Positions 36,401-49,125 of a stretch of 64,000 nucleotides of DNA are shown here, one piece after another. The notes below the pieces were generated by a model. That model was given only the letters and a program-made list of their open reading frames with translations, was not told the DNA's origin and searched no databases. The stretch is from positions 1,490,501-1,554,500 of the forward strand of contig NC_061456.1 of NCBI RefSeq assembly GCF_022581195.2. The letters run 5' to 3'. The DNA is from Helicoverpa zea (Eukaryota > Arthropoda > Insecta > Lepidoptera > Noctuidae). The translations under genes were made by a program, and so were the position numbers. The stretch's first letter is position 1. Each line of letters begins with the position of its first letter.

Positions 36401-38641
36401 GGAAATTAATGGAAAGTTAAGTTAGTTACTTTGGTTTTTGACTGTCTTTAAATTAAGTAAAACGTTGCGGTCAAAAGGTGAATAGTTATAGAACCGTTTG
36501 TTTTGAAATGCTAAAATATCCGTTTACCATTTTTATTAGTTCAAGAATTAGTAGTATGTATATAAAAAAATTGTCAGCATCACAAGTTGTCATCTTCTCA
36601 TCCATATTGAGTGCAAAAATAATGGTTAACCCCGTTTTCAATTAATAATATCTAGGCTACAAATGTCAAATAGATACACGAAGACGCTATTTACAATTCA
36701 AATTACATACACAGTCTCAGAGCAAATAAACAGCACGTCACACACGTCATACATTGCCAACCAATCTACCAGGCAAACATATCGCGTAGAAGTTCTCTCA
36801 ACTATCAAAACACGAACAGAGCATCACTACCGTAACATTAATTAAACACCAATATTTATACGCGCCAATTACACCGACGTGTGAGTTAGAAACAAACAAT
36901 GAACGAACTTCGTAAATGAGTTCGTTAACATTAATTAACGCACCTTTGATTCTAATTACTCGTGTGTACTTGATGAAGGATTTCGTGTCAAATTGGGACG
37001 TTGAGGAAGTACGTTTTTGGGAGGTGTTTTGTGATACGGAGAGGAAGAGCGAATTTTCCGTTGAGCACATTTGTTTTTTTATGATACATATTTTGACAAA
37101 CACTTTTCAGAAGCAAAAACTGAATACATATACAAATTAAATCTACAACATCACAGAAGAAATATTCCAATGATGCAGCAACAGCACAAACTAATGCTAT
37201 TAAACATGAACAATAAAGCAAACTAGAAGAAAGGCAAAGCTATTCAAAACTACAAGTCGAAGATAACAAAAGAAAAACTCCTTCGAATACAGACGAAAAA
37301 AAAAACAAAACAGGAACGCCAACGTTGAAAAACCAGAAGACTTTAAAAAAGGAACATCGGAAATACCGAAACCTAATCTTGGAAAGTACCTGTAGATCTA
37401 GGAAGTGGCTTAAAATCCAACATTTTCCAAGACTTTGTTCGAGTCGAAACAAGTTAAGATGTTCAATGCACATCGATTTCTAGTAGAAAATTGTTCGGTC
37501 GCGAGTTTCTTTCCAATTGTGTTGGAGTTGCTAGATGATTTTTAGTGGCCACTCCTTCTTGTATTGGTACTTTTATAGGCTATTGTGTATTTGATTTCGT
37601 ATTTTATGCTCTATGGATGGGGTTCGAGAAAGTCGTGTGTGATGGTTGTGAGGCGTGACAATTTAATGGCGACAGTAACAAAGGACATATTAATTTTATT
37701 TAGATAACAAAAAGAGGACTTAATAAATAAATGCTTAGCACAAAAACCATACATGCATTTACACAAACAGTTATTTCTGTACATATTTTCGAACATATTA
37801 AAAACGAAGAAAGAAGGAAGCAATGATAGAGAGAAGATGCAAAAAGCTCTAAATGAAAGCACATTTAGAGCTATATAGCATAACACAAAGCGGGTGCTGG
37901 AATCTTAAGAAAATTTCAACAGTCACCCTTTTAAAACATCACCCCTCAAAAGACTACTTTCTCAAAATTGTAGTATTATGATAATGAAGAGCTAAGAAAA
38001 AGGAATTTTAAAGTTCCTTCCCTTCTACCCAACGAAAGGGGACATAACTCAAGAAATAGGTACGATACTAAAATTGCAAACTGTCCGTTGATCAAGAAGC
38101 CATATTTTACAATCAATGGCGTATAAAATCATTTATATTGTGTTATATATCTGTCGAAGCTACCACACCTGTTTTTGTTCCTGGTCCTAATATTTATTTG
38201 CTAGAAATATGAATTGATTTAGGAACAAATAATCGTAACAGTGGCGACCAATAACAATAACTTTGAGGCAGAACCGGTAATTGTGAATAGATGTATATCT
38301 TACAATATTGGAATACAAATTATTGTATGGCTTTTGTTGAATTGTAAGACCTACAGCATTCATTTCATAGTTCCTTGCCAATAGGCAAAATTGATTGTGT
38401 ATCCATATAAAGGATATTTGATGTCCTATTGCAGGTGCCAAATAAGTTATTAGCTTTAGTAACTTTAACAATCATTTTACCATACCCAAAATTCCTTTAA
38501 AAGTTTGGAAACACCAGAATTATGATGGAAAATTCTTTTGATACTAGGTAACTAGGGTCCCTACAAGTTAGCTTATAATTTTGACGAGTTACGAATACGA
38601 TCATGAGGTTCTTATCTTCAATACAGTGTAGTTACTTTTAA
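33471..38641. other. long non-coding stretch
   Basis: About 5.2 kb with no supported gene. There is an (AT)n run at about 34218-34231, two TGACGTCA sites at 35632-35639 and 35656-35663, a short duplication of ATCCAAAATAGACACC at about 36084-36120, and a CpG-richer patch at 36200-36290. The overlapping open frames at 36660-37470 on both strands show no domains. Confidence 0.4.
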
Positions 38642-39001
38642 CTGCCTCGTTGGTCTAGCTGTCGCAAGTGCGGCTGCTAAGCACGAGGTCTCGGGTTCGA
38701 TTCCCGAGTCGGGCCGAAATCGCTTTGTGGGTTTTAGAAGACTTTCACAAAGCAGCCCGGAGCCTGGAAGCTGGTGATTGATACACCCGTGCATCGGAGA
38801 GCACGTAAATGTCGGTCCTGCGCCTGATCTCTCTCCGGTCGTGTCGGATTACCGTCCCATCGGGCTATGAGAGTTAAGGAATAGTGAGTGCACCTGTGTC
38901 TGCGCAAATGCTCGTGCACTATAATATGTCCTGCGTAGTTGGCTAATCTCCTTACATGAGAACAGCCGCCGTAGCCGATAATCGGCTAGGAGGACATCAT
39001 C
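38642..39001 (+). mobile_element. tRNA-derived SINE, complete
   Basis: The head has a box A-like TGGTCTAGCTG (38651-38661) and a perfect box B, GGTTCGATTCC (38694-38704), the RNA polymerase III internal promoter. The body continues with the CCCGGAGCCTGGAAGCTGGT and CGGTCCTGCGCCTGATCTCT blocks and ends CGGCTAGGAGGACATCATC. It is flanked by AGTTACTTTTA (38630-38640) and AGTTACTTCTA (39002-39012), an 11 bp target duplication with one mismatch. It would need a partner LINE enzyme to move. It is not a functional tRNA: an aminoacyl acceptor stem and anticodon arm are not preserved. Confidence 0.85.
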
Positions 39002-39012
39002 AGTTACTTCTA

Positions 39013-39650
39013 ATTTTACAAACTACTGTCTTGAACAAAGTACACTTGCACTTGAATTCAAGCCAGCTATTTCAACACTCACAGTTCTGAGACTCAATTG
39101 TACCAACCAAACGCAGAACCCCAAGCCTAATGCAACTCTTAATACCATCTTTGACAATTTTCATCACCCTCCAAAAGAGACAATATCACATAATTTCACA
39201 TACTATACAAAATCAAGGATCCCCAGTGACGTGTGCACTTTATGACGTCATAACGTTTACAAGTGCTTGCCTCAGTTTTATGTTCGCATGCAGAACACTT
39301 AATGAGAAGTGGCTGTAACTGCCAAAACTTCTGCTTAGGCTAATAAAGTTAGCGTGGTTAATGTGTGAGAGATGATGCTCTATAGTTTACACCTTTACAA
39401 ATGGTTAAAATAAGTTGGGAGCTTTGAAGATATAATGCAAGTTAAATAAAAAGAAGTGGTCAGTATAAAATACGGAACCAATAATTGATTTTCCATACAT
39501 GAAAGCAACACACTGTATACATACACATAGACATACCTTCATACAGTGTCACCTCTGGATCATGACAGCATATTCGATCATTATGCCATTTTCTATGAGA
39601 ACATACGTAATGGTCTCATTTTAAGGTGCATATGGAATGATGTCTCACAC
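39013..39650. other. non-coding spacer
   Basis: Between the SINE and the MITE. TGACGTCA occurs at 39243-39250. No gene is seen. Confidence 0.4.
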
Positions 39651-39653
39651 TTA

Positions 39654-39772
39654 CCTCCCCACTCAGAGACATTTTTAATGATTACTTAAGTCACTCCTTA
39701 GTGACGGATGTCATACAAATCCTTCACTAAGGAATGGCTTAAGTAACCATTAAATGTCTCTGAGTGGGGAGG
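39654..39772. mobile_element. MITE, PIF/Harbinger-like
   Basis: The 119 bp are almost wholly palindromic. The left arm starts CCTCCCCACTCAGAGACATT and the right arm is its inverse, with CTTAAGTNACTCCTTAGTGA sequences facing each other in the middle. TTA flanks both sides (39651-39653 and 39773-39775). It is non-coding and expected to form a stable hairpin. Confidence 0.8.
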
Positions 39773-39775
39773 TTA

Positions 39776-41199
39776 GAAGTATTTCTGTGACAGATTTTTA
39801 AATTCTCTGCCTTATTATGACTAATGAAACTCCAGAAACTTGTCCAACATTTAGCATCCAAATCCAGTACATTAATACTCCCATTCCACGGAACATCCTA
39901 GAACATAATAGGTAACTTGTAAAACTCGGCTTCTAACTGTGAGTAACGTTCAGACTTAGTTGCAATCAGAGTAACTGGCTGAGTTAGTGGCGGGGCTCAC
40001 CCGCGAGCTGCGCTGGCTGCCCAATGAGAATGAGGGTGCGATAAAAAGTATGTGTGAATGTCGTATTGTCTTTAAATTACTGTTTTTTTTTTTTAACAAG
40101 ACTTGCACTGAGTTTGTGTCATATTTTCCTGCTATATTAGAGAAGATACCCGGTATGATATCTATTGAAGCTACCACATGTAGATTAATTACTAACGTAG
40201 TTGTTTTGACCTTATCCACTTTTAAGGTTTGACTTGTATTCCCACTGTCGCAAAGATCAACGTCATTACCTAACTTACCGTGAACTAAATGTGATACTAT
40301 AGGCTCACTAAAAAGTCAGAATCAAAATTGTTCTCAGCTTGTATGTCCTCACCCTAAGTGGTACCTGCTAAACAGCAAGCGAGTAAGTAGCGCTAACTTG
40401 TTCCAAGTTGTATCGGAGCAAGTTGCTGCATTAGCTGCCAACTCCGACAAACGAAGATAAAAGGCTGCTTCAATCAAATGGCTGGTGGTACTGGTGTTTG
40501 AGATGTAGAAGTAGTGTATAGAAGTGACCTTTTTTGAGTAATTCATATTTAAGTAATATAAATATTATTGACGTTTGTGTAGACGGAGCTATTATGAGTA
40601 CATGGACTAACGGTACCTTATATAGTTCAGGATTTAACCATTCTAAAACCTAGATATAAAATGGGACTGGTATGGGGATGTTATGAGACAAAGGCAGACT
40701 GAGATGATGATAGGAATAAGAACAAAGTAGACACGACCACTCAGAAAAAAATACACTCTACCTATTTGACCCTAACATATGACTCATAAACCCTAGATAT
40801 GAATCCCAATTTCTCCCCAAAAATATATCATGATAAGCAACAAACCCAGCATAAAGAATTCTCTTCGTTTGGGCGAGTCTATTTGCAAGCCCCGCAAGGG
40901 TAAACACAAAACAAGATGAAGATAGGACTTCTCCCAGCAAAAGGGTTTTTTGTCCTAAATACGTTTCGTCAAAGGGCCGGTGACAAACGGATTCCTGCCT
41001 CGGGCGCGGTTGTGGGCATCGGGAAATATACGGGAACTGTGTTTGGGAAAGTCCCGCTGATGGAAATATGTTCGACGAAAACTGTATGTGACATTGCGCT
41101 TATTTCCACGAAAGTTGAAACTTATAGATTAATCAAAGCTAGACATCTAATGGGACCAAGTTATTGCGATTAGTCGAGCATAACTTTAGCCTAATTTGC
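39776..41199. other. non-coding, nothing certain
   Basis: No gene is supported. The frame at 40916-41173 (plus, MKIGLLPAKGFF) lies in a GC-richer patch, but has no domain, promoter or splice site that I can defend. Confidence 0.4.
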
Positions 41200-41212
41200 T
41201 ACTTAATTTGAT

Positions 41213-41520
41213 CATCATCCTCCTGCTCTTATCCCAATTTTATTTGGGGTCGGCGCAGCATGTTTTCTCCTTCCATACTCTTCTATCTGCCGTCATCTCA
41301 CAAGTAACATTCTTTCTTACCATATCTACTTTCACACAATCCATCCATCGTTTCTTTGGTCTTCCTCTTCCACTATATCCGTCCACATTCATACTCATCA
41401 TCTTTCTCACTACATGATTCTCATTGATCCGCATCACATGCCCATACCATGACAGCCGGTTTCCACGCAGTTTTTCTGATACCGGCGCTACTTTCAAACT
41501 TCCTCTTATATACTCTTATA
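41213..41520 (-). mobile_element. 5'-truncated RTE-type LINE copy with TSD
   Basis: The minus-strand insertion holds the last 85 codons of the ORF, stop codon TAA, a short tail with AATTGGGATAAGAGCAGGAG and a (GAT)n end. The host sequence TACTTAATTTGAT is repeated on both sides (41200-41212 and 41521-41533), with the inner bases overlapping the tail. This is the signature of target-primed reverse transcription with 5' truncation. Confidence 0.8.
41240..41497 (-). pseudogene. RTE-type LINE ORF, C-terminal 85 codons
   Basis: The frame reads EKLRGNRLSWYGHVMR, then GRGRPKKRWMDCVKVDMV and WKEKTCCADPK before TAA. The RLSWYGHVMR and RGRPKKRW motifs are diagnostic of the end of RTE-clade ORF2 proteins of Lepidoptera, often mis-annotated as host genes. 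It is open but lacks the endonuclease and the reverse-transcriptase core, so it cannot act. It serves here as the reference for the degraded copies at 588-795, 13378-13560 and 61449-61590. Confidence 0.8.
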
Positions 41521-41533
41521 TACTTAATTTGAT

Positions 41534-44500
41534 AAAAGCGTAAAATAATGAAAAACCTTAACACAAAATTCTGGAAAATGTATCTCATATAGCAGGCAAA
41601 ACAGTAAATACCAAATATTAAAATCAAGTATTTTAAATACAGAAGTCATTGCATTGAACATACAATGCGTGCCCGCCATAATTCCTCCCCCATATATCCC
41701 CTCACAAAATCCTCAAATATTCACGGCACCTTCGGTCAAGAATGGCATTCTGGCACTTTTCTTTGAACACTATTATTGCCACTAACGAAGTTTTGCCGCC
41801 CCTTGCCACGGAAAACAGTAGGAATCCTTAAGGATATTAAGGGGAACATTCCTCATGATTTCTAACAAAGACGGAATGTAAACATAATATTCATCTCGTT
41901 AGGTAAACGACGATTCCTTAGTTACTCTATGTTTATATGGATGTTTGGAAACCAATGTTTATGTTCACATTGTTAAGCGTACCTTCGAGTAATATATTAT
42001 TTAGCGAAACATAGTAGTAACTTATGGTTATTACATTGAATACGGATTTTCCGAAACTTTGAAACTATATTTTAGCCACATAACAATAATATGGTCATTT
42101 TAATAACAACACACCTTACATATTTTCTATAAGCCAAAAGCAATGCCTATCCAAAGCCATTTACGCTGAAAAAGAATTTACCCAAAAAAATAAATTCAAA
42201 AATTCATCTAAGTAATAAAAATAATTCACAAAAAATCCCTCGCTAATGTTCTAAATGTAATTAAAAGGACTTTTCAACATGATTCACAGTTACACATGCT
42301 CGATAAAAACACAGATATATCATTACTCGGAAGGGATGGGGTTGGACTAAATACTCATTTCAAAATGCTTATTATCAACGTATGGTTTGAAACGTCCATT
42401 AGCGTATTTGTTTCTGCGAAATGAAATTTCGGCAAGGGGTTTTTAATTTGAAGGTGTAGTATCAAAAACGCTTCATGCCCATCTGTGTTATTTAATAAAA
42501 GTAAATAATTAACGCTTGATAAATGGGTTGATTTTCCCGAAAGTGCACCCACTTTTAACCCCCTGCAGGACGCACCCATAACAAAATAAATTAATAAGCA
42601 ATAAAAAAAACTTTGAGGACTATACCTAGCTGCCATTTATTAGTTACCAACGTTAATCTTTTTTTGACCGACTTTCCAGAAAAGAGGAAACCTCTCAAAG
42701 AAGTTGTAAAAAAACGAAAATCTTTACTTGCAAAGTGTAACAATGTGCATAGTCAGAAAACCGATCATCCATCATTCTAAACCCAAGTTCACAGACCTCC
42801 ACATCAGACTTCAGACGTCATTACAACATGTGATCAGACGGATCAGACTAGATCAGACCTAAACTCGAGCTAACTGCACTAATATCAAATCCTGGCTAAC
42901 TATGATAATACGGTCTGGTGAAAACTTTGCCAATACCCGTCAGGATTGCTGGTTCTGAACAGCGGTGCAACTGCTAATGGAGTCTATTGGTAGTTCAGCT
43001 TTAGTTACTAGTCATTTAGTTGAGATTTAATTTGAACTAGTTAAATAAATTTCTTCTAGATAAACGGTTTTGGTGACTTTTACATCGATTATGCGAATGC
43101 CTCAATACAAACATAATGTGTAGGTATGTACAATGTATATCTCATACTTTAGATAGCGAAGGAAACCATATTGAAAAATTTTGAAAACAATTGACGACGC
43201 GACGGTTTAGCATTTTGCTTTTTCATTTTTCATACATTTCGGTTTTTCTGGCATATCAAACATAATAAGATGACATCACAAAAAAGTACTTTATGTATTT
43301 TACTTATACATATTGTCATTGTATCATCATAACAGAGTTATAGATTAACATAAAAGCGTTTACGACAATTTTACACTTCCCGCGTTATGCCGCGCACGTG
43401 TCTACGTCATGTTTTGCCTAAATTAATTCAAATACAATTCATTTAATTTTAACAGTGTTATATTATTGTGTTATTGTTACATAGTATTTATCAATAACAT
43501 AAAAATCCTACTTACATTAAGTTTGTTGTTCTTTTACACGAAACTAATCGGTGACTTTTGATAAAAAACTCAGCAATAATATAGCTTATCAGAGTAACAT
43601 ATTTTATAGGCTGGTTTTTATTTAGGCAAAGCGTCGTAGCTGAGCGTGAAATAGTGACAAAAATACTCACATAGGTACATACTTAAACTTTCGCATTTAT
43701 CATATTAGTAGGATATTTAAGGATCTGAACTGTTTTTGCTCATTTTTCGCTTGTCATAACTGCCAACCATATATTTTAAACAACTACTTACAAAAGGCGA
43801 TCATCACCACATTTATGACAAGGTTTCAGTTTACACAAAACACGCCATGATCGCCTCTGTATGAGTACTAAATATGTTAAATATCATTTGCACTAGCTTC
43901 TTGGAACAATGGATGCGGTGCAAGGTTTGAGCTAAAGCGATTATTAAGCAAAAAGTTTAGGGAACTGGGTCTTCTGACTTCAAATATTGCCAATAGTTGG
44001 CCTGTTCATATATTAAATCTGAGCTTATAGTTTTCGGGATAAGAGAATAGTTGCTGGGATGTTTGCTGCGTCTTCTTTTACCCGACAAAAACACATAAGA
44101 AGTGGTTAAGAGTGGGCGTTTCTAAAAGCTAGCTCATGTAATTTTGACGTTGATAAAGTGCTGTTTTTCAGCAATTTTTGAAAACATGATTTTGATTTTA
44201 TTTTATATTATGATTAGTTAATTTAATGGAACGCCCGTTTTCATAATTCGAAACTAGAAATTACCATATCTTATTAAAGTACCTTACTACGCTATGAGTT
44301 CCTAACTTGGACCTACATAAAAGATGAAACCTATAAACTCGATGGCATAAAAAGTCGTCGCGAATATTCTTACAGTTCGTAAATTTTACGACGTTTTACC
44401 GCGCACAAACATTCTCTCTTTTCATATACTTACATACTGTGCCATATAAAAAGTATACTTGCTTATGATATATTTTAGCACAAGTAAAGTCAGAAGGTTT

Positions 44501-44917
44501 CATTTGGACTTAGCTTTCCAGCTACACTACCGCATAGGCAGTTAGGCAGTTACTTTGTATCCTAATCTGTCAAAAGGAAGATGATGGAAATCTAAATGGC
44601 CAGATGCTTATGCCTTTAAGCCGCTAATTGGTTGTTACAGATTAAAAAATACATAGTTTCAAGTTATGAGTTCTTTATATTAAGAGCCTTCGAACATTGC
44701 TAAGAACTAATCTTTCGGCGAATAGTTGTTCCGTCCGGTATTTTGGTGTAAATCCTAGATCCATTCAAACTGTTTAGTTGGTTTGATATCTGGTGGATAG
44801 GTACCTGATTGTTGAAATGTGTACAATTCATTTCCATATTGTTTTATGAGTCCGATCAAACCATCGGCCGACTAAACGTTTGCAGTCTACGTACCCCCTC
44901 ATATTTTATACATGAAA
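41534..44917. other. non-coding, nothing recognised
   Basis: No gene. A small cluster of GATCAGAC repeats lies at about 42830-42860. A 10 bp inverted repeat, AGGCGATCAT / ATGATCGCCT, lies at 43795-43804 and 43847-43856. Confidence 0.4.
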
Positions 44918-45000
44918 ACTTTAACATACTATAGTCCTAAAGCTCCTGTCACTGACGTTCATACACACTTTAACATACTATAGTCCTAAAGCTCCTGTCA
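44918..45000 (+). repeat. 34-bp direct duplication
   Basis: Two identical 34 bp copies, 44918-44951 and 44967-45000, start ACTTTAACATACTATAGTCC. They are separated by 15 bp, giving a 49 bp period. Identity is complete, which implies a recent local duplication. Confidence 0.85.
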
Positions 45001-48000
45001 AGATACCAGTCGGTAGTCAGTCATAATGTTTTATTACTACAGTTGACATTTACACAACGAGATATGAGTATCAAGTCATAAACGGGTGTTAACGTCTGCA
45101 TCGTAATAAAATGATGAAGGAGTGCAGTCTAATATATTTTCATTGTGTCTGTGATCGTAAAATATTTTTTTATTATTTAATATTAATATTTTATATCGGG
45201 ATTTTTGAGATATTTTTGAGGATTTAAAAAATATGTTGTAGTAGTTTGTGCTCGTGTATGTATCATGAATTTAGAGATGTCTGTGTTCTAGTGAACTGAA
45301 ATAAAAAAACCCCGATACTAACTTTTTTACTTTGCTGCTATGAAAGAGTAGGTTTATGTAAACAAAATATCATATTGGTATTATGTAGCATATTGGATTT
45401 GCCTCGAGCAGAACATATGTGAACGTTATTGTACGTTTCTAAAATATTAGTAATTTATAAAACTATGTTTTAGTTCCCAACAAAACGATTTTACCAGTCC
45501 ATTCTACGTAGCTTCAAAAATATCTTATAAAAATTACAAATTAAAATATCACAAAACCCCGTGCTACAAGTCTTCATCACATAATTAAACCTTGATTGGC
45601 AATGCGGTCTTAAACTTAACCATAAACAAACTCAATTCATCATGGCGGCGATATTACACGTCAGTTGGATAAAAGCAACCAGTAATTATCCTTTCCACGG
45701 CATAAATTAAAACAACCACGGTTAATAACTTCACAGAGGAATATTAAAACGACGACAGAAATTGTGAAATATATTTTTATAAGACCTGTCTTGTAATTTT
45801 GTGTTTTTTTTTTTGCTATAGTTTATAGAGCATCGAGTTTGAGAACTGCCCTGCTTGTGTACATTTTATGAATGTTTTATTTTGGAATATTGAATTCAAT
45901 GTGCCTTTCCATTGTTACCTTTCCTCGATAAATGGGATATTTAACATCGAAATATTTTTTGAATTGAAGCAGAGTATTCAGCACAAATAATAAATAAAAA
46001 TACACCAGAGTTTCGTACCTACAGTTTTCTTTCCAATAATTCTCAAATCAAGAAAAACCTTTTTTCACATTACCCAACAAATACCGAAAACCAGGATGGA
46101 GGTACTCCATACATTCAAATACGTACAATCCCCTTCAATATAGCTGCGTAAAGCGACAAACGAGTAAAATAAGAACGCCCTTTTTTACCGAATAAGCGTT
46201 ACCATAAAAAAGGTTTTCAGTGAGCAAGTGAATCATAATTTATGAATTCCGGTGTCCGGGCCAGCTTGGAGATGAGAGAGAGCGGGGTCATTGTGTCGAC
46301 GGAAACGATACGCATCGCTTAGAAAAAAGATAGATAGTCATGGGCGGTTAATTTCTATGGCTCGAAGTGTAAAAGGGAATGTTGGTGAAATTATACGATA
46401 TTTTAGTTAATTCCGATTGCTTGCTCAGTAAAAATAGTTTTAAATATCCCAAGTCCTTCTTACTTTCCTGCTATATGTAGGTATAAGCCACGGTATACCT
46501 ATACACCGTTCTGTCGTAAGGTTCAAAGGTTCAGAGTGATAACTTACCTATAAAATGAAAATTGGCACAAAACCAGTCTGTGAAACACAAATCTCTGTTG
46601 AATCTAAATATCTGTAAACAGCAAAATGACTAGTGTCGTTTTGGTCCCTATCCACCGGGTTGTTGGTGTATACTGAACTAAATATGAAAAGTAACTTAGT
46701 TTTTTTTTTCTTTTACTCCATTGCTCATTTTTACCATCAACCCGACAGTCGCCTGTCTAACCGTTCCCCACTCTATGTGACAGTCGTTAATGAAACATAA
46801 GGGGTGTGCATCCCCCGACATCCCTTCGTCTCTGCTTATCCTCGACTAGGGATAGCGGATAGCAAATACAGATATAACCCGCTAATCGGGGCTCTAAGCT
46901 TACAAGCATCCAACACATTTGAAAAACAACCCTATAGTGTAGGATTTAAGGTTGGAATTTGAGAGGTTGGTAAAAAGCAGTAATTATTATATAATGAAGC
47001 AAAAATTCTGAAATAATAGATATAAATAACGAATTATTACGATTTTAATGGTTATTGTTTTTATTTTATGCGCCGCATCAGATTGGTTAATGGAGTTAAA
47101 AGCTCTGTGATTATTTTATTTATTGATATTATTGGTTGGATACATTCTGAAGCTGCTTATTTAATGGAACTAGACGTGATAAAAGAATTTCTAGTTTCTG
47201 AACACTTTTATAATGATGCGAGTCTTGCTTTTGTACGTTTATAATTTTAAATTATTTAATCACGGTCTTATATTTTATATTTCCTATAAGTTTTCTTTTA
47301 TGTAGTTCAAAAGAGTTCACTTTCAGACCTCAATTTAACCAAACAGACTGCATCAGACACCCAACTCTCCGTTAAGATTTTTCACCCTAACTTGAATTGT
47401 ATTTTGATGAAAGCAACCTAAACAACTAACACCCATTTTCACTGAAAACACAAATGTCCGTTTTTGTTGAAATAACCGTTCACTTTGAAAATTACGTATA
47501 AAACGTTTATTTTGTGGCTGAACTTGGGCCTAAATGGCTACCTAGGTATTCGTATGAACACCACCACGTTATTTTTTAAACACAGCCGTGAGTGATATTA
47601 CAGAACACACAATGCTTGTCCGAGATGACAGGCCATTTCGCCGTGTGACAACCCTACGCGTTTCCCCAGTGAGTGTACGCTGTGCGCGTATTCAAGGTTA
47701 AGCAAGGATTTTTGAGGTACTGAAATGGATGAAAACTTTCATTTTTAGCCACTTCCTAAAAAGATGGAAGTTCTCGTGTATTTTTATAAAACACCCAAAA
47801 TGAATGATGAAGTTGTAATTACATAAAAGATATAAGTAACCATTACCACGCAAGTTCTTGTCGATCTTATTCATATCGAGTCTTTATTAGCTTAATTTAA
47901 GTAAGGCAAAAATTATATCTAGTGGTTTCAGGTGTCAACGTATGGTAGCGATAGTTGTCAATTGTTTTTTGACACTCGTATACGCGTGCCCACGCCACCG

Positions 48001-48311
48001 CCCATGGTATTTAACAACGATAGGTTTAAACCTTAAACTCCAGAAATAGAATACCTTTAAAAAATAAGCTATATTATGAGCAAAAATGTCACTCCTCCCA
48101 TTCCAAGTGACTCAATACTCGACATATGAACGAGTCTTCCTTTCAGAGGTAAAAGCACTTGTCGCCGCGACAATGGATGGGGTGGCGACAAAAGAGTGGC
48201 CCCGCCGATACGTGGTACCTGGTTTATACTTAATATCTGGTATGTGGTGCATCTCTAGTGGGAGAAAATGCATTACATAAAACAGATGTAGCAAATAGTT
48301 ACATTGCAGGC
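45001..48311. other. non-coding, nothing recognised
   Basis: No gene is supported. Poly(T) runs occur near 45808 and 46700. A GC-richer block at about 46250-46320 and another at 46750-46880 have no recognised homology. The frames at 48086-48294 overlap on both strands and show no domain. Confidence 0.4.
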
Positions 48312-48325
48312 ATAGATTGTCAGGT

Positions 48326-48409
48326 AAAACACTGGTACTCAGCTGAATCCGGTTACAGTTGAAGCCGACCTCAACATAGTTGAGAAAAAGGCTCGGAGGA
48401 TGATGAGGT
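48326..48409 (+). mobile_element. short retroelement tail insertion with TSD
   Basis: 84 bp containing ACTGGTACTCAGCTGAATCC, then GAAGCCGACCTCAACATAGT and GGCTCGGAGGATGATGA. The host sequence ATAGATTGTCAGGT is repeated perfectly on both sides (48312-48325 and 48410-48423). It is a strongly 5'-truncated LINE/SINE tail of the same family as 25968-26125. Confidence 0.8.
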
Positions 48410-48423
48410 ATAGATTGTCAGGT

Positions 48424-49125
48424 GTTTACGACCTTTCAATACATACTTGAATGTACGTACGTACTGTGTTCTTAGTATTTACAAAGGGGGTTCTTGGAGA
48501 AGAAAACATTGTTTAACTGTTGACTCTTTTGGTATAACCAACTGGTTGGCTTCATCAAGCAAAAGGTTTTCAGAATTCGAATGCCAATAAGGAAAATCTT
48601 AGCCATTTTTTTTCGAAACACGTTAGCAACTTGCAATATCAAGCTCCTAGTAATTTCAAAAAAGATTGCAACTCTAGCAAAGCATATTCCTGGAAAACTC
48701 CAATCAAGTGAGGAGTTTTAAAACCAACATTTGTATTCCAAGGTTTATATTTCAGCTCGTATTTAGATGCAGCTCACACTAACCTCTTTGGGAATAAAAA
48801 CCGGACGTGACGTCAAACTAGCACCTGTCACTTGCAAAATGAGAAAAATATTTTATCAAGACTTTTAAAATTACATAGAATTTCAGTTTTTGAAATGTGT
48901 TGAGAAGTTGGGTGGCGAGATTAGGATAGCTAAGGAAAACATTTTCATGGAAATTACTAGGCAATGTTTTTTTCAAATACTCTCAATCAAATTACGCCAC
49001 ACAGATTTCCACTAGAAGATTTGCCGATTTTACTGGATTCTATCATCATATATCTAGCATGTTACCGCCTATGTTTATCTCGCTTGCCAGCATTACCGAA
49101 TGCAGCTTTAAACCAGTATTCTATA
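48424..49125. other. non-coding spacer
   Basis: No supported gene. TGACGTCA is at 48808-48815. Confidence 0.4.

Noticed and set aside
36663..37473. Overlapping open frames on both strands as a gene
   Set aside because: Several frames are open because of base composition. None has a domain, codon bias or splice signals.
38651..38715. Functional tRNA gene
   Set aside because: Boxes A and B are present, but the tRNA arms are not complete. The homology extends through a SINE body with flanking target duplications.
40916..41173. Plus-strand 85-codon frame in a GC-richer patch
   Set aside because: It has no domain, promoter or splice site and no recognisable relative. The GC content alone explains the open frame.
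43795..43856. 10-bp inverted repeat as a microRNA precursor
   Set aside because: The stem is too short and the 42 bp loop shows no pairing.
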